A stretch of 46,301 bases of DNA, taken from contig JAWKKA010000019.1 of assembly GCA_041393495.1 (NCBI GenBank), positions 1 to 46,301 of the forward strand. The letters run 5' to 3'. The position numbers and the translations under genes are program-made. Positions 32,788 through 40,988 of this stretch are shown one piece after another. The notes beneath the pieces are model-generated. The model had not been told where the DNA came from and made no database searches. It saw only the letters and a list, made by a program, of their open reading frames with translations. Source of the DNA: RHKX01 sp041393495 (lineage in GTDB: Bacteria; Actinomycetota; Thermoleophilia; Solirubrobacterales; 70-9). Positions within the stretch are counted from its first letter, which is position 1; each line of letters starts with the position of its first letter.

Positions 32788-32793
32788 ATTCTA
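32788..32793 (-). promoter_or_regulatory. -10 element (TAGAAT) of the ligand-free oxidase operon
   Basis: On the reverse strand it lies 9 nt before the TTG at 32778. It has the same hexamer as the promoter of the true oxidase operon (20040). Confidence 0.5.
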
Positions 32794-32829
32794 GGGGCAC
32801 GCACCGGCAGATGCCGCTCTGCCCGCCCG

Positions 32830-32861
32830 CGAGCGCTTTCGATCCCTCCCCGAGCGCTTTC
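32830..32861 (+). repeat. Two 11-bp direct repeats, 21 bp apart, upstream of a -10
   Basis: CGAGCGCTTTC occurs at 32830-32840 and again at 32851-32861, two helical turns apart. Each contains the palindrome AGCGCT. The second abuts TATACT at 32862-32867, so this is a probable operator for the downstream gene. Confidence 0.6.
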
Positions 32862-32867
32862 TATACT
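32862..32867 (+). promoter_or_regulatory. -10 element (TATACT) of the PAP2-like gene
   Basis: A close match to the strong TATAAT type, 9 nt before the TTG start at 32877. Confidence 0.6.
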
Positions 32868-32876
32868 CGGCCCGCT

Positions 32877-33839
32877 TTGTCCCGAGCGGCTTTCTCATCC
32901 CGCGGGAGCCGGTCCCGGCTGCGTCCCCTGCTCCGCGGCGCCGCCTGCGGGGCGATCGCCGCCTCGGTCGCGGTGCCGCTGCTTCGCCGCCGCCTGCGGC
33001 TGCCGCCCGCCGCGACCGCGGCGGCGACGATCGCGGGGCCGTTCGGCCTCGCGATCCTGAGGCCGCGGACGAAGGCCCGCGACGCGCTCCTGTTCGCCCA
33101 GCAGATGTGGGCGTTCACGATGATCCACGAGCTCCCCTACGACGATCCCGAGGCGCTGCGGCGGCGGCTGCGGATCCACTACCCGATCCGCATCGACCGC
33201 TTCATCGGCCGCGGCCGGCTTCCGAACCGTCGCCTGCAGTCGGCGCTGACTCCCGCCGACGGCACGGTGAGCGTGATCGACCGGATCCTCAGCTTTGCCC
33301 ACTGGGCCTGGTTTCTCGAGCCGCACCTGTCGCTGCTCTGGATCCTCGTCGGGGACGAGCCCCGCTTCGCGCGGGCGGCGCGGCAGATGGGCGCCGCCTT
33401 CGACCTCGGCTGCGCGATCTACATCGCGGTCCCGACCGCGCCGCCGTGGTGGGCGTCGGCGAACGGCTACACCGGGGACGACCGGATCGAGCGGCGGATG
33501 ATCGCGGTCGGCGAGGAGACGTTCCGGGGGGCCTGGCAGCCGATGTACGACACGGTCGACGGCAACCCGTGGGCGGCGATGCCGTCCCTGCACTTCGGGG
33601 CGTCGGTTCTCGCCGCGATCCTGCTCGCCGAGTCGGGCCGGACGGCCGGCGCGATCGGATGGACCTACGCCGGCGTGCTCGGGTTCGCGCTCGTCTACCT
33701 CGGCGAGCACTACGTCGTCGACCTGCTCGCCGGGCTCGGGCTCGTCGCCGCGGTCCGCGTCGGGGAGCCGCTCGCCGAGCCGCTGGCGCTGGCGGTCAGC
33801 GGCGCCGTTCAGCGGCTCGAACGCGTCGCCGGCTCCTGA
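32877..33839 (+). CDS. PAP2 / Aur1-like membrane phosphatase or phosphotransferase
   Basis: A 320-residue membrane protein with six or so helices. It carries the two halves of the type 2 phosphatidic-acid-phosphatase signature, AMPSLHFGASV (S-x-H) and LGEHYVVDLLAG (E-H-x3-D). TAPPWWASANGY between helices is typical of the inositol-phosphoceramide-synthase-like (Aur1/DUF) branch. Such enzymes move phosphate head groups between lipids. The start is a TTG 9 nt after TATACT. A membrane protein of the LPG-synthase type follows directly, so both may act on lipids. Confidence 0.82.
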   Translation: MSRAAFSSRGSRSRLRPLLRGAACGAIAASVAVPLLRRRLRLPPAATAAATIAGPFGLAILRPRTKARDALLFAQQMWAFTMIHELPYDDPEALRRRLRIHYPIRIDRFIGRGRLPNRRLQSALTPADGTVSVIDRILSFAHWAWFLEPHLSLLWILVGDEPRFARAARQMGAAFDLGCAIYIAVPTAPPWWASANGYTGDDRIERRMIAVGEETFRGAWQPMYDTVDGNPWAAMPSLHFGASVLAAILLAESGRTAGAIGWTYAGVLGFALVYLGEHYVVDLLAGLGLVAAVRVGEPLAEPLALAVSGAVQRLERVAGS

Positions 33840-33871
33840 GCCCGGCGCGGGCTCCGGAGCGCCCGCCGGGG

Positions 33872-35158
33872 ATGCGAACATTGGACGACATGGCCGAGGG
33901 AAGGCAGCTCGAGTGGCGCGAGCGGCGCCTCGCGGCGAGCGCCGGCGCGGCTGACGCCGGCGAGCGCCGGGCTGCGGGCGAACGGGGCCGCGACGACGAC
34001 GCGCCCTCGCTGCTCGAGAGCCCGCGCCGGATCGCGCTCACGGCATTGGTCGTCCTGCTCGTGTTCGCGGCGATCTACGTGCTGCTGCCGAAGCTGATCG
34101 GGCTCGAGGACGCGATCGCGAAGATGGGGGAGGGGCAGTGGCAGTGGGTGGCCGTGGCGATCGGCTTCAACGTGCTCGCCTTCGGCGCCTACGTGGCGCT
34201 GTTTCGCGGCGTGATCGGCGAGAACCTCGTCCACCTCGACTGGCGTGAGAGCTACCAGATCACGATGGCGGGGCTGGCCGCCTCGCGGGTGCTCTCGGCC
34301 GGCGGCGCCGGCGGCGTCGTCCTCAGCTACTGGGCGCTGCGCAAGGCGGGAATGCGGCGGGCCGAGGCGGCCGAGCGGATGGTCGCCTTCCTCGTCCTCC
34401 TCTATGCGTTCTACGTCATCGCCGTGATCGTGTTCGGGATCCTGCTGCGGACCGGCGTCCTGCCCGGTTCCGCGCCGCTGTCGGTGACGATCGTCCCGGC
34501 GGCGATCGCCGCCGGCCTCGCCATCGCCTTCCTGCTGGTCATGCTCGTTCCCGGCGACCTGCAGGAGCGGATCTCGCTCGACGGCGGCAACTGGGCGAGT
34601 CGGGCGATCCTGAAGCTGAGCAAGGTGCCGGCGACGATCTCGACCGGGGCGAGGCTCGCTTACGGGTTCGTCCGCGAGCCGCGCAAGGGGGGTCTGGCGT
34701 CGCTCGGCGCGGCCGGCTTCTGGGCCGCGAACATCGGCATCCTCTGGGCGACGTTCAAGGCGTTCGGAGTCTCGCTGCCGATCGCCGTCCTGGTCGTCGG
34801 GTTCTTCGTTGGGATGGCGGCGAACCTCGCACCCGACCCGGCCGGGGTCGGCGCCGTCGACGGCGGCCTGATCGGCGCGTTCGTGATCTTCGGCGAGCCG
34901 GCCGCTACGGTCATCGCCGCCGTCCTCGTCTACCGGCTGATCGCGTTCTGGATGCCGCTGCCGCCGGGGATCGTCGCGTTCCTGCAGCTGCGGCGGACCG
35001 TCGCCCGCTGGGAGGCCGAGGGGCGGTCCGTCGATGACGGCGATGATGATGGAATGGAGGGCGCCGCGGCGCTGTCCGCCACGGCCACTTCCAATACTTC
35101 ACTAAATGAAGTAGGGTACGACGTGAGCCCGATGCGAGGAGCCAGCAGTGACCGATAA
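33872..35158 (+). CDS. LPG synthase transmembrane-like (UPF0104) protein
   Basis: A 428-residue protein. A charged cytoplasmic N-terminus (residues 1-55) is followed by about eight helices with family features: VAIGFNVLAFGAYVALFRGV, AGLAASRVLSAGGAGGVVLSYWALRKAGM, and ANLAPDPAGVGAVDGGLIGAFVIFGEP. The family includes the flippase part of lysyl-phosphatidylglycerol synthase and exporters of unknown lipids. No aminoacyl-transferase domain is present. An ATG at 33890 is an alternative start. The 3' end contains the trxB promoter and palindrome and overlaps the trxB start by 11 bases. Confidence 0.8.
   Translation: MRTLDDMAEGRQLEWRERRLAASAGAADAGERRAAGERGRDDDAPSLLESPRRIALTALVVLLVFAAIYVLLPKLIGLEDAIAKMGEGQWQWVAVAIGFNVLAFGAYVALFRGVIGENLVHLDWRESYQITMAGLAASRVLSAGGAGGVVLSYWALRKAGMRRAEAAERMVAFLVLLYAFYVIAVIVFGILLRTGVLPGSAPLSVTIVPAAIAAGLAIAFLLVMLVPGDLQERISLDGGNWASRAILKLSKVPATISTGARLAYGFVREPRKGGLASLGAAGFWAANIGILWATFKAFGVSLPIAVLVVGFFVGMAANLAPDPAGVGAVDGGLIGAFVIFGEPAATVIAAVLVYRLIAFWMPLPPGIVAFLQLRRTVARWEAEGRSVDDGDDDGMEGAAALSATATSNTSLNEVGYDVSPMRGASSDR
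35095..35113 (+). promoter_or_regulatory. Palindromic operator candidate upstream of trxB
   Basis: TACTTCA (35095-35101) and TGAAGTA (35107-35113) form a perfect 7-bp inverted repeat around CTAAA. The AT-rich patch is striking in GC-rich DNA and overlaps the -10 below. It is the classic layout of a repressor site, possibly of an ArsR-, MarR- or Rrf2-type regulator (not determined). Confidence 0.65.
35112..35117 (+). promoter_or_regulatory. -10 element (TAGGGT) of trxB
   Basis: TAGGGT overlaps the right arm of the palindrome. The trxB GTG at 35148 follows a leader of about 25 nt with GAGGAG at 35136-35141. Confidence 0.6.
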
Positions 35159-36134
35159 GCGAGTCGAGAACGTGATCATCATCGGCGGCGCCTGCGCCGG
35201 GTACACCGCCGCCGTCTACGCCGCCCGAGCCGACCTCGAGCCGCTCGTGATCGAGGGCTTCCAGTGGGGCGGCCAGCTTCAGAACACGACCGAGGTCGAG
35301 AACTACCCGGGCTTTCCGGACGGGATCATGGGCCCGGAGCTGATGAACCGGTTCCGCGCCCAGGCCGAGCGGTTCGGCGCCCGCTTCATCACCGACGACG
35401 CGACCGCGGTCGAGCTGACCGACGGTGGCATCCAGACCGTCCGGGTCGGCGATGACGAGCACCGCGCCCGCGCGCTGATCCTCGCGATGGGCGCCCAGCC
35501 GAAGCGGCTCGGCCTCCCCGGCGAGATGGAGCTCGCCGGCCGCGGCGTCTCGACCTGCGGCGTCTGCGACGGCGCCTTCTTCAAGGGCCGCGACGTGGTC
35601 GTGATCGGCGGTGGCGACACGGCGATGGAGGACGCGATGTTCGTCGCCAAGTACGCCGACCGGCTGACGGTGCTGCACCGCCGCCGCGAGCTGCGTGCCT
35701 CGATGGTGATGCAGGACCGCGCCCGCGCCGTCGACAACATCGAGTTCAAGACCCCGTACGTGCCCGAGGAGTTCGTCGCCGACGACGATGGCGCTCTCGA
35801 CCACGTCCGGATCCGCAACGCCGAGTCGGGCGAGATCGAGAAGCTCGAGGTCGGCGGCGCGTTCGTCGCGATCGGCCACATCCCCGGCTCCGACCTCGTC
35901 GCCGGCCAGATCGACCTCCACGACAACGGCTATGTCAGGGTGGCCGAGCCCTCGACCCGGACGAACCTCGCCGGCGTCTTCGCGGTCGGCGACCTCGTCG
36001 ACTTCACCTACCGGCAGGCGGTCACCGCGGCGGGATCGGGCACCCGCGGCGCCCTCGATGCCGAGTGGTACCTGCGTGACACGCCGCCGACCGACGAGAA
36101 GCGGATCGAGGCGGCCGAGCAGGCCGGCGTCTGA
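35148..36134 (+). CDS. trxB: Thioredoxin reductase
   Basis: A 328-residue FAD/NADPH oxidoreductase that reduces thioredoxin. The redox-active disulfide is in STCGVCDGAFF (C137, C140; the usual form is C-A-T-C). The NADPH site is VVIGGGDTAMEDAMF and the C-terminal FAD motif is GVFAVGDLVD. The N-terminal FAD loop reads IIIGGACAGYTAAVYAAR, so the second Gly of GxGxxG is Ala15 and the usual Pro is Cys16, an unusual change. The GTG start has a good RBS. No thioredoxin gene is adjacent. The palindromic promoter suggests redox or metal control. Confidence 0.92.
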   Translation: MTDKRVENVIIIGGACAGYTAAVYAARADLEPLVIEGFQWGGQLQNTTEVENYPGFPDGIMGPELMNRFRAQAERFGARFITDDATAVELTDGGIQTVRVGDDEHRARALILAMGAQPKRLGLPGEMELAGRGVSTCGVCDGAFFKGRDVVVIGGGDTAMEDAMFVAKYADRLTVLHRRRELRASMVMQDRARAVDNIEFKTPYVPEEFVADDDGALDHVRIRNAESGEIEKLEVGGAFVAIGHIPGSDLVAGQIDLHDNGYVRVAEPSTRTNLAGVFAVGDLVDFTYRQAVTAAGSGTRGALDAEWYLRDTPPTDEKRIEAAEQAGV

Positions 36135-36207
36135 CCCCTCCAGCGACGTGGGTTGCCTGAACCCCGCTATGTGGTGGTGAGATGACCCAGGTGGCGGCCG
36201 GGGGTCG

Positions 36208-38127
36208 CTAGGAGGCGATCCGTCCGTCCTCATGGGCGGCGAGCATCTCGCTGAAGACGGCGCGCTCGTCGGGCTCGCGGCCGTCCGCCTTCTCGTCGGC
36301 GATGACCTGCGAGACGGCGTTGATCAGCGCCAGGTGGGTGAACGCCTGCGGGAAGTTGCCGAGCTGGCGGCCGGTGTGCGGATCGATCTCCTCGGCGTAG
36401 AGGTCGAGGGCGCCGCCCATGATCAGCAGGTGCTCGCACATCAGCGCTGCCCGCTCGCCCTCGCCGATCTCGGCGAGGGCGGAGACGAGCCAGAACGAGC
36501 AGATCGAGAACGTGCCCTCGACGCCGTGCAGGCCGTCGTCGGTCTGATCGGTCCGGTAGCGGAGGACGAGCCCCATCTCGGTCAGCTCGTCGGCGATCGC
36601 GAGCACCGTCTTGACGACGCGCTCGTCATCGGAGGGGAGGAAGCGGACGAGCGGGACCAGCAGCGTCGACGCGTCGAGCTCGTCGGTGTCGTAGTGCTGG
36701 CGGAAGATCCCGTCGGCCGTGACCCCGCGGGCGAGGATCTCGGCCTTGATCCGCTCCGCCTCGCCCCCCCAGCGCTCGACCAGCTCGCGCTCGCCGCGCG
36801 CCTTGGCGAGCCGGGTGCCGCGGTCGAGCGCGACCCAACACATCAGCTTCGAGGACAGGTAGTGCTTCGGCTCCCCGCGTGCCTCCCAGATCCCCTGGTC
36901 GGGCTGCTCCCAGATCGCGATCGCCGCCTCGACCTGGCGGCGCGCCAGCTCCCAGAGCGAGTCGCTGACGCCGCCGAGGGCCCGCGAATGGATGTAGATC
37001 GAGTCGAGCAGCGCCCCGTAGACGTCGTTCTGGCGCTGCGAGTAGGCGGCGTTGCCGACCCGGACCGGCCTCGAGTCGAGGTAGCCGCCGAGATGGTCGA
37101 GGGTGCTTTCGGTCAGCTCCTTCTCGCCGTCGATCCCGTACATGATCTGAAGCTCGCCGTCGGAGTCGGCCGTCACCCGCTCGACGAAGTCCATGAAGTC
37201 GCGCGCCTCGTCGTCGAGGCCGAGGACGTGCAGGCCCCACAGCGTGAAGGTCGCGTCGCGGATCCAGGTGTAGCGGTAGTCCCAGTTGCGCTCGCCGCCG
37301 GGCGTCTCCGGAAGCGACGTCGTCAGCGCCGCGACCATCCCCCCGGTCGGCGCATGCATCAGGCCCTTCAGGGTCAGAGCCGAGCGCTGCAGCTCGCCGC
37401 GCCAGCGGTGATCGGGGAACTTGCCGCGCTCGAGCCAGCGGCGCCAGGCCCGAGCCGTCTCGTAGATCTGCCGGAACGCCTCGCCGGCGTGTCCCGGCAG
37501 GCGCGCGTCGTCCGACCAGGTGAGCGCGCAGAACGCGTTCTCGTCGGTCCCGAGCCGGCGCACTCCCCAGAGCTTGCCGTCCTCGAGGACGAGGTCCATG
37601 TCGGCCTGAAAGCGCAGCGACATGCCATCGACGTCGGCGGTCGCGACGCCGAGCGCCTCGTCGAGGTCCCAGTCGATCCTGCCGCGGCCGTAGTCGGGGA
37701 GGGCGTCACAGACGAGCTCGATCTCGGCGTGACCCTCGGGGCAGTGGGCCATCCTGATCAGCATCCGCTCGGCCTCGAGGCGGTTGCGTCCGTCGCCGGT
37801 GCGAACGGCATTGACCAGCAGCGCGTCGCGGACGACGATCCAGCCGGTCTCGGTCGCCCAGGTCGTCTCGATCACGTTCGTGCCGGGCTCGTAGCGGCGC
37901 GCGACCGGGACCCGTTCGTCGGGCGCGAAGCGCAGCGCCCCGGCGGTGCGGTCGAGCAGCGCCCCGAACAGGCTCGGGGAGTCGAAACGCGGCAGGCACA
38001 TCCACTCGATCGCCCCGCTGGAGCTGAGCAGGGCACCCGTCTCGCAGTCGGACAGGAATCCGTAGGACCCGATCCGCGGGAACTGGCTGTGGCAGGTCTC
38101 GGGCGCGGGACGATCCGGAGCGCTCAC
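36208..38127 (-). CDS. GH15 family glucoamylase/trehalase-like glycosidase
   Basis: A 639-residue enzyme of the bacterial GH15 type: an N-terminal beta domain (about 1-230) and then an (alpha/alpha)6 barrel. Recognisable blocks are RIGSYGFLSDCETGALLS, ERNWDYRYTWIRDATFTLW (280-296), QGIWEARGEPKHYLSSKLMCW, which carries a catalytic Glu, and EEIDPHTGRQLGNFPQAFTH near the end with the second Glu. Actinobacterial members of this branch hydrolyse trehalose or glucans in the cytoplasm, and there is no signal peptide. The GTG start is fixed by TAGGCT 7 nt upstream. Confidence 0.88.
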   Translation of the reverse strand: MSAPDRPAPETCHSQFPRIGSYGFLSDCETGALLSSSGAIEWMCLPRFDSPSLFGALLDRTAGALRFAPDERVPVARRYEPGTNVIETTWATETGWIVVRDALLVNAVRTGDGRNRLEAERMLIRMAHCPEGHAEIELVCDALPDYGRGRIDWDLDEALGVATADVDGMSLRFQADMDLVLEDGKLWGVRRLGTDENAFCALTWSDDARLPGHAGEAFRQIYETARAWRRWLERGKFPDHRWRGELQRSALTLKGLMHAPTGGMVAALTTSLPETPGGERNWDYRYTWIRDATFTLWGLHVLGLDDEARDFMDFVERVTADSDGELQIMYGIDGEKELTESTLDHLGGYLDSRPVRVGNAAYSQRQNDVYGALLDSIYIHSRALGGVSDSLWELARRQVEAAIAIWEQPDQGIWEARGEPKHYLSSKLMCWVALDRGTRLAKARGERELVERWGGEAERIKAEILARGVTADGIFRQHYDTDELDASTLLVPLVRFLPSDDERVVKTVLAIADELTEMGLVLRYRTDQTDDGLHGVEGTFSICSFWLVSALAEIGEGERAALMCEHLLIMGGALDLYAEEIDPHTGRQLGNFPQAFTHLALINAVSQVIADEKADGREPDERAVFSEMLAAHEDGRIAS

Positions 38128-38134
38128 GGACGCG

Positions 38135-38140
38135 AGCCTA
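38135..38140 (-). promoter_or_regulatory. -10 element (TAGGCT) of the GH15 gene
   Basis: It lies exactly 7 nt before the GTG at 38127 and overlaps the 3' end of the upstream aminotransferase gene. Confidence 0.55.
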
Positions 38141-38965
38141 CCCGCCGGAGGGGTCGGCCCGGCCACCCTCGCCAGCCGCCAGCCGCTCGCTCTCGATCGC
38201 CTCGCGCAGGGCTGTCGTGGCCGCCTGCGAATGCTCGCCGCCGAGCTCGAAGAGCGCCTTGCCGTCGACCGTCGAGATCGGTTGGATCTCGCGGGTCGTC
38301 GACGCCAGGAACGCGGCCCGGGCGTCGATCAGGTCCCGCTTCGGGAAGCTGCCCTCCTCGACGTCGAGCGCCGCGATCACGACCGCCCGGGTGATCGAGT
38401 CGAGGATCCCGACCTCGAGGCCCGGGGTCCGCAGGCGGCCGTCGCTGCCGGTCCAGAAGACCGACGACGTCGGCGCCTCGAGGACGATCCCGTCGGCGCT
38501 CACGTAGACCGCCTCATCGGCGCCGCGACCGGCGGCCATCCGGGTCGCGTGCATGTTCGCCGCGTAGGAGATCGACTTGACGCCGGCGAGGATCTCGTTC
38601 GGCGTCAGCGTGACCAGGGCGACCCGGGCGCTATCGGCCCAGTCGGGCACGCTCTCGACGGTCAGCAGGCGACGGCCGCCGCGCGTGATCACGATCCGCA
38701 GGCAACCGTCCGGCTCACCGCCCTCGTCGAGCAGCGCCCCGATCTCGGCCCGCAGGGCCTGCTCGTCGAAGTCGAGGTGGATCGCGGCGGCGGAGCGCCG
38801 CAGGCGCGCGATGTGATCGTCGAGGCGGAAGGGATGGCTGCCGTACAGCTTGATCACCTCGAACGCGCCGTCGCCACGGAGCAGGCCGTCGTCGAGGATC
38901 GAGATCGTCGCCCGCTCCGCGGGGACGATCTCCCCATCGACGCTGGCCAGGCTCGCTGCTCCCAT
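38138..38965 (-). CDS. Class IV aminotransferase / aminodeoxychorismate lyase
   Basis: A 275-residue PLP enzyme of fold type IV. Features are RATISILDDGLLRGDGAFEV near the N-terminus, RIVITRGG, the PLP Lys130 in GVKSISYAANMHA, and the cofactor Glu163 in IVLEAPTSSVFW. GILDSITRAVVI and FLASTTREIQPI are also typical. Sequence alone does not separate PabC (folate pathway lyase) from branched-chain or D-amino-acid aminotransferase. The ATG start lies 6 nt after TATCGT. Confidence 0.88.
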   Translation of the reverse strand: MGAASLASVDGEIVPAERATISILDDGLLRGDGAFEVIKLYGSHPFRLDDHIARLRRSAAAIHLDFDEQALRAEIGALLDEGGEPDGCLRIVITRGGRRLLTVESVPDWADSARVALVTLTPNEILAGVKSISYAANMHATRMAAGRGADEAVYVSADGIVLEAPTSSVFWTGSDGRLRTPGLEVGILDSITRAVVIAALDVEEGSFPKRDLIDARAAFLASTTREIQPISTVDGKALFELGGEHSQAATTALREAIESERLAAGEGGRADPSGG

Positions 38966-38971
38966 GCCGCG

Positions 38972-38977
38972 ACGATA
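38972..38977 (-). promoter_or_regulatory. -10 element (TATCGT) of the class IV aminotransferase gene
   Basis: It lies 6 nt before the ATG at 38965, the leaderless arrangement. Confidence 0.55.
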
Positions 38978-39003
38978 GCGAGTGCCACTCCCCTCGCAGG
39001 GGC

Positions 39004-39009
39004 TAACCT
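39004..39009 (+). promoter_or_regulatory. -10 element (TAACCT) of the gene at 39022
   Basis: It lies 12 nt before the ATG with no Shine-Dalgarno between. Confidence 0.5.
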
Positions 39010-39021
39010 GACGATCACCGC

Positions 39022-39369
39022 ATGGACTACATCCTCGCCAGCCTCGGGATGGTCGCGTTCATCGTCGCGGTCCTCGTCCTCCTCGCCCGCTCCTATCCGG
39101 GCAGCGGTGCCGACCTCGTCGATTGGCGCCCGGCGCGCGACTACGAGACCGAGCTCGAGCTCGAACAGGACGACATCGCGCAGATGATCGCCGCGCAGAA
39201 CGAGTACCGCCGCCGTCGCGGTGCCCCCGAGCTGACCGTCCACGACGCGGAGCGGATGGGTCGCGAGGACCAGCGCGTCCGCGCGCGCGGCCGGATCGAT
39301 GGACGGTCGCTCACGAAGCTCGATCGCCGACTCCGCGACGACGACGACTCCGGCGAGGGCGAGGCCTAG
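39022..39369 (+). CDS. Small N-terminally anchored membrane protein, hypothetical
   Basis: A 115-residue protein with one transmembrane helix (about 5-22, ASLGMVAFIVAVLVLLA) and a charged cytoplasmic domain (LELEQDDIAQMIAAQNEYRRRRGAPELTV...DRRLRDDDDSGEGEA) that looks helical. I recognise no family. It lies 6 bp before the Rossmann-like gene and may be cotranscribed with it. Confidence 0.65.
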   Translation: MDYILASLGMVAFIVAVLVLLARSYPGSGADLVDWRPARDYETELELEQDDIAQMIAAQNEYRRRRGAPELTVHDAERMGREDQRVRARGRIDGRSLTKLDRRLRDDDDSGEGEA

Positions 39370-39375
39370 CGGGCG

Positions 39376-39867
39376 GTGGCGCGGGCGCTGCTCGTCGGCT
39401 GCGGCTGCCACGGCCGCACGCTTGGGCGGACGCTGCTCGATCGAGGTTGGGCCGTGCGCGGAACGAGTCGCCGCGAGGCGGGGCTCGAGGCGATCGCGGC
39501 GGCCGGGATCGAGCCGGCCCCGGCCGATCCCGACCGGGCCGGCACGATCCTCGACCACGTCGGCGACGTCGCCGTCGTCGCCTGGCTGCTCGGCTCCGCA
39601 GCGGGCAGCGCCGCCGACGTCGCGGCGGTCAACGACCTCCGGCTCGCGAGCCTGCTCGCGAAGCTGGTCGACTCGCCCGTCCGCGGCTTCGTCTTCGAGG
39701 GAGCCGGGACCGTCGATCAGGCGGTGCTCGCCGCCGGCGCCGGGCACGTCGAGCGCGCCGGGCGGACGTGGATGATCCCCGTCCGCGTCGTCGATGAGGA
39801 GCGCGACCGCGGCGGCGCCTGGACCGAGGCGATGGCCGCCGCCATCGCCGCGGTCCTCGGCGGTTGA
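39376..39867 (+). CDS. Small Rossmann-fold NAD(P)-binding-like protein
   Basis: A 163-residue protein that starts ARALLVGCGCHGRTLGRTLLDRGWAVRGTSR-like: a glycine loop (GCGCHG) followed by a helix and a second strand ending in basic residues, as in NADP-binding reductases. Only one half of a typical dehydrogenase is present and no catalytic residues can be seen. The C-terminal half (VFEGAGTVDQAVLAAGAGHVERAGRTW) is conserved-looking but unassigned. The start is GTG. Confidence 0.6.
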   Translation: MARALLVGCGCHGRTLGRTLLDRGWAVRGTSRREAGLEAIAAAGIEPAPADPDRAGTILDHVGDVAVVAWLLGSAAGSAADVAAVNDLRLASLLAKLVDSPVRGFVFEGAGTVDQAVLAAGAGHVERAGRTWMIPVRVVDEERDRGGAWTEAMAAAIAAVLGG

Positions 39868-39994
39868 CGGGATCGATGTCGCCCCGGCGGCACCCGCGAG
39901 CATGCCCGGTCGCCGGCGGCGCGGCCGGCGTCCCTGCGGTCCCGCCGCGCCCTATCGTCCGCGGTTCGATCCGAAACCGGCAAGCGAGGCGAGA

Positions 39995-40840
39995 TTGACG
40001 ACACATGCCAACGACGTCCTGGTCGATACCGAGTGGCTGGCGGAGCGACTCGACGACGACTCGATCCGGATCGTCGAGGTCGACGAGGACCCGTCCCGCT
40101 ACTCGAGCCGCCACGTTCCCGGCGCCATCGGGCTCGACTGGCGCCACGATCTTCAGGACCGGGTCCGACGCGACCTGCTCGGGCCCGAGGCGTTCGCGGA
40201 GCTGGTCGGCTCGCGGGGGATCTCGCGCGAGCACACGGTCGTCCTCTACGGCGACCGCCACAACTGGTTCGCCGCCTACGCCTTCTGGTACTTCCGCTAC
40301 TACGGCCACGACTCGATCAGGCTGCTCGACGGTGGCCGCGACAGGTGGATCGCCGAGCGGCGGCCGACGACGTCCGACCCGGTCGCCTATCCCCGCCTCG
40401 ACTACGCCCCGGCCGCCGGCGACGAGTCGATCCGCGCCCGCCGCGACGAGGTCGAGGCCGCGATCGGGACGGCGACGCGACTGGTCGACGTCCGTACGCC
40501 GCTCGAGTTCAGCGGCGAGCTGATCGCGATGACCGGCTACGAGCAGGAGGGCGCCCAGCGCGGCGGCCACATCCCCGGCGCAGTGCTGGTCCAGTGGTCC
40601 GACGCGGTCGCCGAGGACGGCACGATCCTGCCCGCCGAATCGCTGCGCCGGCTCTACGAGGGCGCCGGAGTGATCGGAGCAGGGGCACCGGTCATCGCCT
40701 ACTGTCGGATCGGCGAGCGCTCCGCCCACACCTGGTTCGTCCTCAGTGAGCTGCTCGGCGTGCCCGACGTCAAGAACTACGACGGCTCGTGGGCGGAGTG
40801 GGGGAACCTGATCGGGGTCCCGATCGAGACGGGGACGTAG
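39995..40840 (+). CDS. sseA: Thiosulfate sulfurtransferase (rhodanese)
   Basis: A 281-residue protein with two rhodanese domains. The N-terminal one is inactive-like (VLYGDRHNWFAAYAFWYF), and the C-terminal one has the active Cys237 in AYCRIGERSAHTWFVL. RHVPGAIGLDW and GHIPGAVLVQW are the two paired cap motifs. It moves sulfane sulfur from thiosulfate to cyanide or other acceptors. TTG at 39995 is chosen because the conserved N-terminus (VLVDTEWLAERL) begins just after it and GCGAGG precedes it. Single-standing and constitutive as far as can be seen. Confidence 0.92.
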   Translation: MTTHANDVLVDTEWLAERLDDDSIRIVEVDEDPSRYSSRHVPGAIGLDWRHDLQDRVRRDLLGPEAFAELVGSRGISREHTVVLYGDRHNWFAAYAFWYFRYYGHDSIRLLDGGRDRWIAERRPTTSDPVAYPRLDYAPAAGDESIRARRDEVEAAIGTATRLVDVRTPLEFSGELIAMTGYEQEGAQRGGHIPGAVLVQWSDAVAEDGTILPAESLRRLYEGAGVIGAGAPVIAYCRIGERSAHTWFVLSELLGVPDVKNYDGSWAEWGNLIGVPIETGT

Positions 40841-40966
40841 CGCCGGCCGCCGGTCCTTGACCCGGCCGGCGGGTGGCAGATTCGGTCCGATTGCGGGCCG
40901 GAACTGCAAGGACCACTGCCGTCGCTGGGCCGATCGCCCGGTTGCTTCGGATCGATGTCGGAAGTT

Positions 40967-40986
40967 GCATTAGGGATGCCTAATGC
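40967..40986 (+). promoter_or_regulatory. Palindromic operator candidate upstream of the C1q-like gene
   Basis: GCATTAGG (40967-40974) and CCTAATGC (40979-40986) are perfect 8-bp inverted arms around GATG. The site sits just upstream of a TAATCT -10 and is AT-richer than its surroundings, as expected for a repressor or activator site. Confidence 0.65.
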
Positions 40987-40988
40987 GG

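Noticed and set aside
30116..32800. Apparent 894-codon fusion of both oxidase-like genes
   Set aside because: Only the C-terminal 600 codons are the subunit I homologue. The N-terminal part is an out-of-frame reading of the subunit II gene, which has its own frame, start and promoter.
36182..36211. 9-codon ATGACC micro-ORF (MTQVAAGGR)
   Set aside because: It lies between convergent genes with no downstream start to couple to; probably chance.
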